Both the position numbers and the translations under genes were made by a program. 64,000 nucleotides of DNA from Trichobilharzia regenti. Lineage: Eukaryota; Platyhelminthes; Trematoda; Strigeidida; Schistosomatidae. Positions 11,796 to 24,837 of this stretch are shown piece after piece. Within the stretch, counting starts at the first letter, position 1. Every line of letters begins with the position of its first letter. The notes beneath the pieces were generated by a model. It was not told where the DNA came from, did not search any database, and saw only the letters and a program-made list of their open reading frames with translations. The stretch spans positions 87,390,721-87,454,720 of the forward strand of contig OX235263.1 of NCBI GenBank assembly GCA_944472135.2, given 5' to 3'.

Positions 11796-12861
11796 TCAAT
11801 CAAATCCTTAAAGACCAAGACTTATGACATTTGTATAGAGTATAATTGTTTTTATTTATCGGCCTGTGAGAAGGAATAAATTTCTGGTTGTCAGCATCAT
11901 ACAGGAACCAAGAAAGAGATCTTCACAACTGAACTATTTTCTTTTATAAATTTGAAAGAAATCCAGAGATTCCTGTGATAAGTACTGACTTATTTTTTTC
12001 TGTTGTAGTTGAGGTCATCTCTGATATGAACATTGGAAATGAAGACTTCTAGATATCATTCTAGGCAGCATATTCAGTACTTATGAACTATGCAAACAGT
12101 AACTTACTTTCATCTATAAGGAAATATTGAATCATGATTAAAGTAAGTCTGTTTTCACGAATCAGGCTAATCAATGAAACTATGTGAGTAATATGCATAT
12201 GAATAATATCTTCACACTAATATATGCATGACAGTGAATGACATTTAGATACCTTGAATTTCAGTTGGAGTTAGAAAGGCATTGCAACCTTTGTTTCTTG
12301 GACCGTATCTCGTTTCTATTCATTGTACATGAGAAATAAAAAAAATGCCAATATGTATATGGATAGTGACGGAAATATATAAATAAATCTACATTAATGT
12401 CCATAAATTTTGTTATTATTTTGCAACTTGAACTAACCTTTCACTTTTTCTACAATTTGTAGTCACCAAGATGCAGAGAAATGACAAAAACAGTATTTAT
12501 TAAAATCTCATTATCTTCTGAATAAGAATATTTAACTGTTTACAAAACTTATCACGTTGATGTGGTTGAATGAAGGAGTGTTTATTGAATGCACTGATTG
12601 AATATTGAAGTTAGAACCAAAGAGGCACTCGAATATTGACAGTATTTTCAGCTGTTCAGCTAATTAGGTCATGACGAACTAAGAGTTAGATGAAGGTGGT
12701 TAATTGTCATAGAGATGTCAAGGGTATCACGGACTGATGTTAGCATAAAATGAATGCGTAGATGTAATAGAAACACAAGAGATCAGTTACACACCTATGA
12801 CAGCAGCTAGCAATTGCGCTGTATATCGTGAATTGTCAGAATTTGACCCCTAGACCTATTT
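11796..12861. other. intergenic, nothing recognised
   Basis: No supported gene or repeat. Confidence 0.5.
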
Positions 12862-13012
12862 TCAGACGTAGAATGGTCTAAGAGCTCATGTTGCAGCTAG
12901 AAGGTTCTGGCCTCAAACCCCAATGGGTGTTTACTGCTGAGGAGACCAACAGTTTATGTTTCGATGATACTGGATTTTAAAATAGTTCTCTAAATGACAT
13001 CAACTCGTGATC
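12862..13012 (+). mobile_element. hammerhead (Smalpha-like) SINE, degenerate copy
   Basis: On the plus strand the order is that of the clearer copies: an A-box-like start with GAATGG, a B-box remnant (GGCCTCAAACCCC), CAATGGGTG, then TACTGCTGAGGAGACC at the position of the ribozyme core, and the terminal block AGTTCTCTAAATGACATCAA. The ribozyme stem and GAAA are eroded, so no activity is expected. The 3' end was later hit by another SINE. Confidence 0.6.
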
Positions 13013-13190
13013 TTCATTTTTATTTTTTCATTTTTGATTACAGCTTGATTGCACATTGTGCATTTTGGCATAAGTATGGAACTTTCAGCATGTTATATAG
13101 GTAGCCCGAATTTTACAGACTGACCAGGGGATCGAACCCTGGACCATGTGCATGGTCAGCGGGAGTCCTGACCACTGTGCCACCGACTCA
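13013..13190 (-). mobile_element. tRNA-derived SINE with 12-bp target-site duplication
   Basis: Same family and minus orientation as 9380-9580, with the promoter-like head near 13180 and the A-rich tail near 13015. It is flanked by perfect 12-bp direct repeats CAACTCGTGATC at 13001-13012 and 13191-13202. The target lies in the terminal end of the hammerhead SINE copy, so this insertion is the younger of the two. Confidence 0.85.
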
Positions 13191-13202
13191 CAACTCGTGA
13201 TC

Positions 13203-15699
13203 AAACGTATAAATTTTCTAAACAACCGGTATTAACGATAGCAACAATATCAAGTAGCAAGTGTTGTGTAGAAGGCATGCAGACAGATAGAAAAAGTAGA
13301 TTTTCCCATAGGGAAGTTTTATAATTACTTGTATACTTATGAATGAGGTGCTCAGCTTCATATATTTGATTGTCAGTATTCACTGCAAAGCTTACTGAAA
13401 AAAATATAAAAATGAGGGGATGTACACTTCTCAAAACAATTCTACTATTCAGTAAAAAATACATGTCTTATACCAGGTCTATAATTGGTTTCTCTGATAC
13501 TCACTGAGAGATTTTGACGTGGTGGTACACTGAAATCACCTGAAATTTCTCTCATTCTTGGTAGTAATTGAACTTAATTATACATCATAAGGAAATACTG
13601 AAAGACTTTTTCTCCCATTCACAATTAATTTCTTAGTTCATATGAATTCAAGGCAGCAAAGCGACGTGATATTACAAAATTGTAGGCGACCAGAGAGAAA
13701 TCTCTCATCCAAATTTCGCACTTGTCGACACTCACAAGCCAGTATGGTGTATGTAGAATCTTGGAGGAACTTCTATCCACTCTGAGCTCGGAAACAGGGT
13801 CATTCAGTTATGCAGTTGGAGACGTCATCAGTGAGCTATTAGGGCTCATGATACCACTCCTACATGACTGTATTTCACACAAGGTAGTAACGACGAGTGT
13901 CAATAAGCATGAAACCTCCAACTACCTAAAAACTACAATTCACGGTGCACCATGGTGCCGACTCCCTTAGCATAGTGATCACATTGCAAACTCAACTGAT
14001 AAAATTCAGTCTGCACCAGACGACCAACCAGATGCATGACGCCAGTGACTGACTTATGTCCGACTAAGGTGAACTATTTTCAAATCAATAAGGGAAAGGA
14101 ATCTCTGGAATCCATTAGCTTAACGACAACCCCATGTGTATGCACTTGAAAGGGAGTGTGATTTTTGCCGCTTTCAACTGAAGTCAAAATATTCTCTGAA
14201 ATATTGAGATAATTAATACGTGTAAAAGGAATCATACTGTATTGATATTTCAGTCTTTTCATTTCTTCGAATAAATCTGTTGGATTGTATATGCAAGGAA
14301 TTCAGAATAGATACGATAACTTGACTGGGATAATAAAAAGCGTGAACAAAATGAATGAATAGAGACAAAAGCAACTAACATGATAATCTCGGAATAGGCG
14401 GTTGAAGAAACAAACAATCAACCCTTAAAGGAATCCACTGATCACCATATGCGTACCTTTATTACGGAACTCATCTGAGAATGAACAGCGACTCTCTGCA
14501 CTGGCTTAGATTCGCTATTGACTACTGGTTCTGACTCATAGTGCAAATGTGTGATCACTGACAGAACCTATATAAAATTTCATCTAGATTCGTCATCTTC
14601 GTGAGCAAGTCAAAGCAACAACAATGGCTGGGAATAGTTTATGCAAGGATTCATTCACTTTATGACATATTCTGATGAATTATTTTTGATATCAGTAAAT
14701 AAACATTTATTCAAATTTCACGTACAATTGTAAGCATCTAGTAGGCTGTGGTCAGCGGTGTAACTTTCCTGGCATTTCATAACTGAAGAAATGATTAGAT
14801 TATAGGGTATTTCAATTGACTTACATTTCCTGAAACGTCTCTTGGTCTTTAATAACTTTCTTACTACTCTTACTGAAGAAGAGTACAGCAGGTGAAAATT
14901 AGTTATATGTATGAATAGCCAGAACGATATTCAAAAAGTGAACTAAACAGCTTCATATACCCATTCCATGCGACATTCATCTTCATCGAATAAACCATGA
15001 AACGACACTTCGACGAAATATTCACTGAAGAAACTAGTTGAGTACATGCATACAAGTGTCCCAAAGGTAGTATACTGGAAGGAGTACATCAAGAGAGGTA
15101 AATTTCAGTGGCTTTGGAAATTCATCAACAAACTGGTTGCTATTTTAATGTAGATTCGGTTGATACTGACTGCCAGTGGAATCTTTAATGTGAGTTTCGT
15201 TCTATTTATGACTAGTCATTAGGATATACTCACATTTCCGGTGAGTGATTGTGTTCTTATTGACGGTCAAAGCCTACATTCATCATCTCAAGCGACAAAG
15301 GGTTTCAGTGGGGGATTCACTAGAAGACAGGTGAACGTTTCTTAGAATACGGCCTTGGATTGCTAACACTTTTGACAGCTTGTTTTTCATTTTGTCAGTC
15401 AATCAAGCATTTAAAATTTGAAAGAGAATACATTTTTATTGGAAGAGGTTAATTAAGACGTATTCATTTCACCTTGTGCCTTTGTTTCTGATTCATACTG
15501 ATTAGTTGCATTTCGATTTTCACGAATTGCATCTATAAAACGATTTAAAGTGGGAAATGAAATTGAAAATAATGAAATTCCCAATAGACTAAACAATTTC
15601 ATGTCGTAACTCAGTGTATACTTTAGGGATTTACTTTGTCCATTGTTTACTTATTAGAGATGTCAATACTGGCCAAAGTCTTTCTTGGGTTGAGCGTAA
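13203..15699. other. intergenic, nothing recognised
   Basis: About 2.5 kb without a supported gene. Short open frames at 13201-13464 and 13722-13970 have no domain features and I treat them as chance. Confidence 0.45.
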
Positions 15700-16366
15700 G
15701 TAATGATTATCTAAATGTCTATAATGCATTACAACGATAATTGTGTTTTTCTGTCAAACAAGAAGGTAGTGGTCAATGGAATTCATGAATTCAGGATAGG
15801 AAAAAGGAAGATGTTGAACCCCGGTAGCCTTATGAACAGCAGTCACATATTTGCTCTCAGCACCATGCTAATAATACTAACTGGTAATTTGAATGAAGAT
15901 TTAATTTCAAACCGTATCTCTTAACAATCACTCAGTAAATAGTAAACAGTATCCCTTTGAGTTCCTAGTGATACACATGACTTCACCAAGAGATCTCCAT
16001 TTCATCATGTTCTCTAAAGTCCTCTTGAAGAGCCTGCATGATCTTCAATGCCTTTTGATCCCCTCCTTACCAGTCAAGTTGCACTCGATAATCTGCATGA
16101 TCCATGGTAACACTCAATCGTCTTCTCACACTACATTCGATCCATCGCCATTCCCCTTAGTCGTTATCGAAATCCCTAGGATGCAGAAAGTCTTCAGTAA
16201 TCTTACTGTTTGAACTACTTCTCACAAAGTTACAGTACATGCTTATGTCATATGATCTTCAATCTAAGAAGTACAGTTTAAGATTTTTGCTGACAAACCG
16301 AGAAACAAACAAACAAATATTCAAATTACACATAGTGGGGTTGATGTGAAATGTGAGGAGGCTTGC

Positions 16367-16426
16367 CTTCATAATCATTGACTAATTTTTCCACCTCAAA
16401 AATTTTATTCCACAGTGTAGAATTTA
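16367..16426 (-). pseudogene. decayed MEG-type short exon
   Basis: Aligned by its GAA-GGCAAG end with the 60-nt exons elsewhere, this segment reads a residue pattern ending FEVEKLVNDYEG, similar to the VEVERLLPGYDG and IEVERLLPDDEG endings of the arm copies. A GC donor (GCAAGC) follows, but no AG acceptor stands where the exon should begin, so the exon has probably been lost. Confidence 0.5.
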
Positions 16427-16899
16427 TAGTATCGCTTTGGGTTCTGAGTAAAACACATGGCTTCAACATCAAATATCCATTTTATCGAGTTATCTGAAGT
16501 CCTCTCTAATTGCCTACATGATCCATTGTATGCTCTGATGCCCTCCTTAAATAATTTACGAACCCCTCGTATCTAATTCGAATTCCACTCGTTGGTCTGC
16601 ACGTTGGGTGCTATCATTTAATGTTCTTTGCAGAGTATGCTCCATCCATCTGTATTTTCTTCAGTAGTTCTTAGAATCCTTAACACGCAGAAAGTCTTCA
16701 GTGATCTTACTCTGTTGAACTACTCCTCTCAGGGTTTCAGTATATGCTTATGTCAAAGTGGACTCTATAGAATGTACTATCTTTTACGCATTCAATCTAT
16801 GGAGCACAGTTTGAAAATGATGTTGAGAAACAGAGAAACAAACAAACAAATATTCAAATTACAGATAGAAGCGTTGGTATTAAGTGTAGTGATACTCAC

Positions 16900-17737
16900 C
16901 GTCATAACTCTTGATTATTCTTTCCACAGCAATTCTTACATCCCCGAACATTTCGTATTCTTGAAGTAAAAACAAAATAGTGAATTTAATCGAATTGGAC
17001 ACACTCTTATTTTCGTCGTTGTGATATTGATAAATACATAGATGGCCTAACTTTTCATCTCTGTGAGACGTGAATATGTAATTTGGAAGAAGAGGATGTA
17101 TCGATCTAAGGTGTGGTACATATTCCTTTTCATGGATTGTAAAATTGATTCAATCAACATAAAGCATAACAACTCTAAATAAACTTCATTTGAAAAGTCC
17201 AGCTTGTCTCAGTACCAGTATCTGTATGCAAACTTCATCATATGCCTATGTGATACCTCAAATCATCCTTCGTGCTTATTTCATTTTATCAAATAGTCCA
17301 CATTTCAAGGTTGACGTGGACGACATTGTGTGAAGATGGAGGCGAGATCCTGTGAGTTGCCACCAGGTAAGTTAAGACAGATTCCAAAGGATCGGCTCTT
17401 ACGGAAGTGTTCCGGTGAAGCCTTATCTTCCAATCCCGACGCAATGAACTAATATGAAAAATAACCAAGATCTTCTATTTCCCTGTGTGGTGGAGATACA
17501 ACGCGATTATCGGGAACCAGTACCGATTCAGCCTTCATATGATTAAGTCGATTCTCAGATTGAAGATAATGGTGATAAGTGAAAAGTTTGATGAAGGCGA
17601 GGATCCAATTGCATTTCGCATACATAAATATCGCTTGAATCATAAAATGGAAAGACAGATGACTTACCTGATGTTTCACATGTGCACAGAAAGAAAACAA
17701 TTATAATGAGGTTAATAGGTGTGGATACTAATGCCAT
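16900..17737 (-). CDS. MEG-like secreted peptide gene, cluster unit 1 (partial model)
   Basis: The signal exon is 17737-17668. It has a 70-nt coding part reading MALVSTPINLIIIVFFLCTC and then ETS, with a hydrophobic core typical of a cleaved signal peptide, and ends in phase 1 before a GTAAGT donor. The next clear exon is 16959-16900 (60 nt, phase 1 to 1, after TTCAAG), reading EYEMFGDVRIAVERIIKSYD, with a GTGAGT donor. Exon lengths in multiples of three, flanked by phase-1 introns, are the hallmark of schistosome micro-exon genes. Exons between and beyond these were not placed, and the acceptor and donor pairs are inferred. The product would be a small secreted peptide of unknown role. Confidence 0.5.
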
Positions 17738-17767
17738 GGTCATTCTGCATCTCTTCAGAAGCCGTTG

Positions 17768-17775
17768 TATTTATA
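17768..17775 (-). promoter_or_regulatory. TATA box of MEG-like unit 1
   Basis: TATAAATA on the minus strand ends 31 nt before the ATG at 17737. The same octamer at the same distance precedes all five MEG-like start codons in the window. Confidence 0.6.
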
Positions 17776-18259
17776 TTAAAATTAACAAGAGAAAAGCTAT
17801 GCTTAGGCGTCATTTGTAGATTAAGAAATATAGCATTAATATATGATGTTATCGGGTGTTTTCAATGGCACTACCAATACTGTATCAAATTTAATTCTTC
17901 GGTAACCCACAGATTGATATTCATGAAGTGTACTATTGTTTCCCACTCGAGTGACTGTTTCGTGTGTGATAACACTCAACAGACACTTCACACAGTACCT
18001 TCGATCCATCTCCATCGCCCTCAGTAGTTCTAACACTCCTTAACATACAGAAAGTTTTCAGCCATCTTACTGTGTTGAACTACTCCTCTCGGGGTTTCGC
18101 TACATGCTTATGTCAAATTGAACTCAATAGAATGTATTGTCTTTTATGCGCTCAATCTATGGAGTGCAGTGTAAAAAAATTGGTGCAAAACTGACAAACA
18201 AACAAATATTCAAATTACAGGTAGAAGTTTTGATAAGAAAAAAGTGTCGTAAGTCTCAC

Positions 18260-18761
18260 CAGCATCATTGAGCATTTCTTCCATCTCAGTTGTTTCATTT
18301 CTCTGGAGTTTGACATCTTCAAGTTAAGAATAAAGTAAATTCAATCGAAGTGGATACACTATGATTTCCGCCATTATGAGATTGACAAATACATAAAAGC
18401 CCTAAGGTTCCATCTCTGTGGACACGTAAATATGCAATTTAGAAGAAGATGAAGAAGAAGCGTACATAGTAAATACTCTGATGAATGCATCTAAGATGTG
18501 CACAGTTGCGCTTGATCGACTGTAAAATTGCCTCGATCATTACTAATTCTACCTTCATATGATTCAGTCAATTATAACAATGAAGATAATGGTAATAAAT
18601 CGAAGGTTTGACAAAAACAGGTAGGTATCTAGTTGCATTTCATCATTATATATAATGGTCTAGACAGATAATTGATGGAGAAATGACTTACTTGCTGATT
18701 CACACGAGCACAGAAAGAAAGCGGTTATAAGTAGGCAAATAGATGTGGATGCTGACGCCAT
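18260..18761 (-). CDS. MEG-like secreted peptide gene, cluster unit 2 (partial model)
   Basis: The signal exon is 18761-18692 (70 nt coding), reading MASASTSICLLITAFFLCSC and then ESA, phase 1, with a GTAAGT donor. The downstream exon is 18316-18260 (57 nt, multiple of three, phase 1 to 1), reading DVKLQRNETTEMEEMLNDAG, with a GTGAGA donor. An NET sequon for N-glycosylation is visible in it. The intron between them is about 375 nt. A secreted peptide is inferred from the signal sequence; further 3' exons and the stop were not located, so the end given is the end of the last exon I can defend. Confidence 0.55.
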
Positions 18762-18791
18762 GGTTATTCTGTATCTCTTCATAAACGGTTG

Positions 18792-18799
18792 TATTTATA
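18792..18799 (-). promoter_or_regulatory. TATA box of MEG-like unit 2
   Basis: TATAAATA on the minus strand ends 31 nt upstream of the ATG at 18761, identical in sequence and spacing to the other family members. Confidence 0.6.
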
Positions 18800-19129
18800 T
18801 TGAAACTACAATGAGGAAAGCTACGCTGTATTCATATGCCATTGGTAGATTAATAAAGACAGAATAAATTTATGATGTTATGAGTTGATTTTCATAGTGC
18901 CGCCTACTTTTTATCAAATTTCGGTTATCAGTATCTTACGGACTGATACCCCTTTGAGTATTAAATTTTATCACCGAGGTCACTGATAAGCACTGACCCA
19001 CGCATAGTTACATTAACAAAAGATTACAAATATTTTTCTAATTACAAAATAAAATACGTAATGGTGCACTGGTCAGCATGATGCCTTCATTAAATAATTA
19101 AAACTCATGCTGTGCTTCATTCAGTGTAA

Positions 19130-19525
19130 CTGACAAATGAAAGGAGTTATTTCATTCTCATACACCTTTATAACATATAATGTTAACAATAGAACGGAAT
19201 ATCAGATAATCTCGCATTGATTTTCTACATTATTTCTACAAACATTATTAAGGTCATCCTGTCTAGAAAACTCACCATTCTAAAATACATAGAAATTAAA
19301 TTATTTTAACTAAAATACAACATCGGCTGATTTGTCTTCTCGGACGTTCAACTGAAATCAGTATTTCCACAGTGAAAGCTTCATTGATTATTACGAATCA
19401 CGCATCAGGTTTTCAAGGTATCCAATTAGTGAATGGGTGATATATGAGCTGGAAAGTGAGACATGATTATCTCGCATTGTAACCCGATTTTGTAGAATGC
19501 TTCTTGTTATTCTCACTGTTTAGAA
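19130..19525 (+). repeat. MEG-flanking repeat, copy 2
   Basis: Matches 47540-47990 in the same orientation, including CAGGTTTTCAA, ATGGGTG, the TTATCTCGC block and GCTTCTTGTTATTCTCAC, where similarity stops. It lies upstream of the minus-strand MEG-like units, as in the arms. Confidence 0.7.
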
Positions 19526-19984
19526 TCAGATAGCATAGAGAGCTGGATACCTGATGAATTATGGTCTACAGAAACGAGTAATGTGATGCGAAATATTCAG
19601 TGTGATTGATTATGGAATCAGAGTAACTGAAATCCAAGTTCAGTTATCAAGGTAGTCGGAGATTGACATCCTGAAGTATGAGAACGATAGCTGTCATATT
19701 ATGGTTTTGAAGTTGATATGCCTCACTAAACGAGCCTTATTTAGTGTAGTATATCTAATTACACACTAATATGGTACACCGCCTAAATCACAACTACTGA
19801 TAACATTAACCAAATAAGAAAGTGTCGGTTGTTTAAGCATGTGTTGTAGTGAGTCACATATTGAAATGGAATAAAATATTTGGATTATTTGTAGAGACGA
19901 TTTCAGTATGTGTCTGGCTAGTTTTGCTTGAATAAAGAATTCTGAGGATATGCTTGTTATCAGGACGCATGAGGAATGTTAAAT
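19526..19984. other. intergenic, nothing recognised
   Basis: No supported gene or repeat. Confidence 0.45.
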
Positions 19985-21905
19985 GGCGGACGAGGTTCGT
20001 CAGGTGCGTTACAACCATCTAGTGCTAGACACAGTGCTACAAACAACGCGGAACAAGAGTAGGAGGAAGATGTGTATGGGCGACCACAAACAGTAACGGA
20101 CAACACCCTGAATGAAGACATGAAGATCCTTATGCGTTATATGAACGCCAAACTGGGAGAAGACAGTACTGGAAGAGAACTCATCATGGCTAGAGATGCT
20201 TTGGGTGAAATACAACTGGCCAGTATTCCCTGGATTCAAATGGTTCTCTGAAAGACAGCAAATTATGGTCTAACGTGGATCCAATGAAATCCTTGTGGAC
20301 AAACACCTGAAAATCAAAGAGATTAAAGTGGTGGGAAATGTCTAAAGTATATTAGATCTGTTTCGTCACTATGAAATTTGTCTGGTCGAGGTCGGCATGA
20401 CACATATTTTAAATATCAATTTACCTGAGATAAAAAATTGGTTTTTAATATTTCGCCGGTCTCTGGCACTACAAATCCATGACCCTGAGAATTGGAAGAA
20501 AGGATACTTTTTCAAACTACCAAAGAAAGGAGACTTGAGTTAATTCAAAAACTGGCGTGGAATTATGCTCCTATCCATCCCAAGCAAAATACTAAGCCGT
20601 ATCATCCGGGAGAGAATCAAACAAGCCAACCTAGATGAAAAACTCCGACCGGAACAGGCTGGATTCAGGAGAAACAAGTCATGTATTGATCAAATCGCCA
20701 CTCTACGGATCATCATTGAACAAAGCTTAGAATGGAAGTCACCTCTCTATCTCAACATCATCGACTTTGGAAAGGCCTTCGATAGTGCAGCGTCGATCGA
20801 GAGGTGATTTGGCAACTACTTCGCTACTACCAAGGGGTCCCATCGACAATTATACATCTCGTCCAACAGTTATACGACAATCCTGCATGTCAAGTAATCC
20901 ACAACGGGAAACTTACGGAATCCTTCGAAGTGAGGACGGGAGTGAGACAAAGCTGCCTACTATCACGAATGATCTTCCTGATTGCAGTAGACTGGATAAT
21001 GCGACAGACAACGGCAACCAACGAGGGAACAGGCATAAAATGGACTGACACAAAAGACTTGGAGGATCTGGATTTCGCCGATGATATATGTCTGATTTCC
21101 CATAAACTGGAAGATATGCAAGTGAAAAGCAACAAGCTGGCAGAAGAAGCATCAGAGATAGGAGGGACTTCAAGCGAACATAGATGAAACAGAGGTGATG
21201 AAGATTCTTGGCCAAAAGCAACAGCAACAACAACAACAGACGACAGTCAGCATAAATTGGAGGAACCTGAAAGAAACAACCTCCTTTACCCACCTACCTG
21301 GGAAGCATTGTTTCAACTATAGGCGGACAGAACTGACGAGGATATCAAAGCCAGAATCGGAAAAGCGAGACAAGCTTTCATTACTCTTAAGTCTGTGTGG
21401 AGATCAACAGCACTCAGAATCAAAAATAAGATCCAGATTTTCAACTCCAATGTGAAGTCAGTGCTACTATACAGATCAGAGACTTGGCCAGCGCATCATA
21501 AAGAGCATCTGAAACAGACCTCAGACCTTCATCAACAGTTGTCTTCGCTCAGTACTCAAGATCAGATGGCCAGAAAAGATCAGCAACAAAGATCTCTGGG
21601 AGCGAACCAACCAGGAACCGATTGCGAAACAAATAGGTAGGAAGAAATGGAGATGGATTGGCTGGTCATACTCTGAGGAAACCATCAAGTGACATCACTA
21701 GATGAGCCATTGCTCGAGTAGAACCCGAAATGGGAAGCGGCGAGTTGGTCATCAGTGTTAGGGTGACTTGGAGGAGGTCATGTGAAGAGGAGATGACAGC
21801 ATGTGGACAGACTTGGAGCGGGGTGAAAAAGTTGGCAGAAAACCAAAGGCAATGGAGACGCTCAGCTGAAGCCCTATGTTCCTCTAGGAATTAAGGGATA
21901 TAATA
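19985..21905 (+). pseudogene. RTE/SR2-type retrotransposon, degenerate
   Basis: Fragments of one protein occur in order but in shifting frames. Near 20130 there is MNAKLGEDSTGREL, the endonuclease NAK motif region. Near 20510 a KGD motif is followed by NWRGIMLLS. At 20590-20800 there is EKLRPEQAGFRRNKSC, then DQIATLRIIIEQS and an altered YINFIDYEKAFDS-type block (IIDFGKAFDSA). At 20800-21100 there is TGVRQSCLLS and then LDFADDICLISH, the catalytic FADD. At 21420-21660 there is the C-terminal NVKSVLLYRSETW and RWIGW region. The 3' end near 21900 is a TAA-rich simple repeat, as in RTE elements. Frameshifts near 20800 and 21190, and stops elsewhere, make it dead. Confidence 0.85.
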
Positions 21906-22756
21906 ATATATAATAATTAATCTTGAATTCAGTCAAATCCCTGTAAATCACTACTTGAAAATTTATTTTCATATATTGTTAGGGATTTTTCAAGATGTTC
22001 GGCGTCTACTTATTATTGTCTACTGTAGTGGGCTAACATCTAATTGACATCCTGTCATTTATTTGTTTTCTTTGAAGTTTGAAATTCCTACTACGTTTAA
22101 TGAGCTGAACAGGAATTAGGGACTTTGTGGTAAGGAATTTCTCTCTGGTGTGTATAATTTTGTTTTGTACGAAGTCTAACACGTGGCATCTTAATTTGGC
22201 TTAATAATGTTAATACTAACAACAATGATAATCATAAAATGATTTTACCCAGTTTTCTCTTAGATTTCTCACTGATGCAGTGAAACAGAACATTCGAGTT
22301 TTCAGTACGATTCGGTCACACAAATTTCCCTAACAATAATGATAATAATATACTGCATATCGCATATTTTGAATTTCTGTGAATACCTCCAAACTGATGT
22401 AGTCTTTTTCCAAGACTTTGTTCAGTTCAGTTAGGGTGATTTATCCATGAAATCAGCTTTATAAATTTACTAGGGATAGAACAAGCTTTGCTGCAGAACA
22501 GTATGAATCCAGTGGTTGTAACTGATATGAACTCATAGTCAAACCTGTAACTAATCAGTCCCTTCAAATGGTCGATTGATGATTGATTAGACGTTCACTA
22601 CTAACCGTTACCTAGAGATCTAGTATGAAGTTGTAACCAGAGGGGTCTACAAAGTTAGGTAAGAGAGCAGTTACTTGCCTATGAAATACGACTGGCTGTT
22701 GAGCTATATATACCGCCAACTAAAAGAAGTCAGAATTCCTAAATCAGTGGATCAGG
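21906..22756. other. intergenic, nothing recognised
   Basis: No supported gene or repeat. Confidence 0.45.
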
Positions 22757-22905
22757 TCATATTGGCTGAATGGTCTTCCAAGTCACTATGTGACCGGAAG
22801 GTCACGAGTTCCAACTCCAACGAGTATATAGTGCTAAGGAACAGCCGTCCAGTACTCCCTGGTTGTCTTCAGTGGTCCTCTAACCGAAGTCTGCTCATGA
22901 TAAAA
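22757..22905 (+). mobile_element. hammerhead (Smalpha-like) SINE, degenerate copy
   Basis: An A-box-like TGGCTGAATGG at 22763-22773 is followed by a B-box remnant (GAGTTCCAACTCC), GTGCTAAGGAACAGC in place of the ribozyme core, CAGTACTCCCTGG (helix I 3' strand) and a TCCTCTAACCGA end. Stem II is gone. The open frame across it (22675-23034) is not a gene. Confidence 0.65.
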
Positions 22906-24837
22906 CCTGTTACTCAGCAAATATCTGCATACCAACACTTGAATATGGTTACACTGCGTCATATTATTCCCTCGATTCTTATCAACTACATACAGCTTAA
23001 ACTACTTATGACAACAATATATGATATTTTTTAACATAATTGAACTGAACGGTTAGAAAATGGCAACTAGTTACTTTTCGCTTCGGTTTCAACTGAAATA
23101 TGGTTCTCGAAAAGCACCCCGCATTTATTCCTCTTCTCTAAAGTCACCTACAGATACCCATCTCGCCGTTAACTATCCATGATCCACATTAGAGTCTGGC
23201 GTGTGATGTCACACGACGATCACCTCAGGATGTGTCCAATCTATTTTCTGGGCGATTGGTTCTTGGTTGGTTAGTCAGTTGTGAGAATTCATTAATACTC
23301 ATAATCTCTGGCTGTCTGACCTTAAGTATGAAGCAAACGCAGCCGATGCGTGGCAGCCAACAACATTATGCAAATGAAAGAAAAGATAACAGTTAGCCTG
23401 CTGGAATATGCGAAGAATTTACATGAATAAATACTACAAACAGGAAGCCAGACATCAGATAAATATACAAAGTCATGACAAAATAAATGCACACGCTACT
23501 CAACATTTCCAGGTTCAGATGATTTGAAATTATTAAGGTAATGGAAAGTTGAGGATGACTTAGATATCCGGGTCAAGAGTAAGTGTGAAAACAGGTTTGA
23601 AATATAAAATATAAAAAATTACCCGAATGGAGAGAGCTGAATTAAAAAGGTACGGAAAGAATGGGGTTTTCTCACCATGGTTGGAAAAAATATTGAAGAC
23701 CGTTTCTCACTGAAACCATCAATTAAGTTTCCACGGTTTAAGCGCTACGGTTACAGTGATACATGATAGACTATAACTAAATTAGATTGTCTAATTTGTG
23801 TCCGACAAAAGTCTATCCCCTTAAATCAGTCGTATTTTAAAAGTTATCACGCAGTCCTGCTGGAAGCGTTAGAGGACAGCCGTGCAAGCAAACGACAAAT
23901 AAAATAACCTCACATAAGTCAGTGAATTAAGAGCAGCCGTCAAACACAGAAATTTATTAGTTTCAACTGTGTGTTGGTGTGAGTACTGTCGACATGTAGA
24001 TTCGTGTAATGTGAATGTGACATCACTTTTCGCAGGATTGTGAATGGTACTCCACATAGATGAAACTGTGTTGACTGAAAAAAATATGAGGTGTGGATAT
24101 CTAATGGGGAATGGCATATGAGCTTTCGAACTATTCGCTACTACGTCCATTGAAAGGATCCTAAGTTGCATTTCACTAAATTTCTATGCCTAGATTAGTA
24201 ATGCTAGGAACAACAATACATGCAGATGGAGGGCAGGATACACGGGTCTATCCTCGATAAGTTCAATTGGACAATGAGTAAAGCACTCCACACATACAAG
24301 ATTACTAAAGGGTTCATGGTCTTTTAAAAAATAGCATAACGATGATAGACGCACCATGTAGTGATATTATATACGACCACTAAGACGTATCATGGATACT
24401 GAAACTGATACAGGGACAGCCTTTAATGTTGAAAATTGCCCCTTGGTTTATGGATACCGTCCACCTCTAATGGACATACAGTCAATCATAATATGAAAAG
24501 CGGTATGTTTGACCTTATTTGTAAACCTGACGCAAAGACACAAGTGACTCGTGTTCCAAAAGATATGAAGAAATATTTAAAGTAAGCTTTGTGAGCAGAT
24601 TTGATGTCTGGAAATTTGGAGCAAATCAGCTGGCGAGAAGATTGACAGTCAACTAACAATCAAACAAAATGTTTAAATATTCCGTCATCAATTTCGTGAC
24701 CCCTGTTTAGCACACAATACTTTACCACAAAGCAGACGAAACTGACGATACTCACACTTAGCCGACTTTAGTCTTCTTTGAATGTATACACTCCATTTTG
24801 CAGCAACAATTTTCATTTGCAACCTACTGTCTTCGAA
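22906..24837. other. intergenic, nothing recognised
   Basis: About 1.9 kb without a supported gene. A minus-strand open frame at 23869-24171 has no recognisable features. Confidence 0.45.

Larger units (their letters stand above)
15700..19525 (-). repeat. MEG-like gene cluster 1 (paralogous to the inverted arms at 44.7 and 59 kb)
   Basis: Diverged copies of one unit are repeated in tandem. Shared words include GATCCATC, CAGAAAGTYTTCAG, ACTACTYCTC, ACATGCTTATGTCA, AACAAACAAATATTCAAATT and, upstream, TTGTATTTATATT. The same words occur in the same order in the left arm (45840-48000) and reversed in the right arm. Within the cluster on the minus strand I can place two signal-peptide exons (17668-17737, 18692-18761) and three candidate short exons (18260-18316, 16900-16959, 16367-16426). 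Confidence 0.75.

Noticed and set aside
20913..21293. Minus-strand open frame of 126 codons
   Set aside because: It is antisense to the RTE pseudogene; its composition reflects the CAA-rich sense strand.
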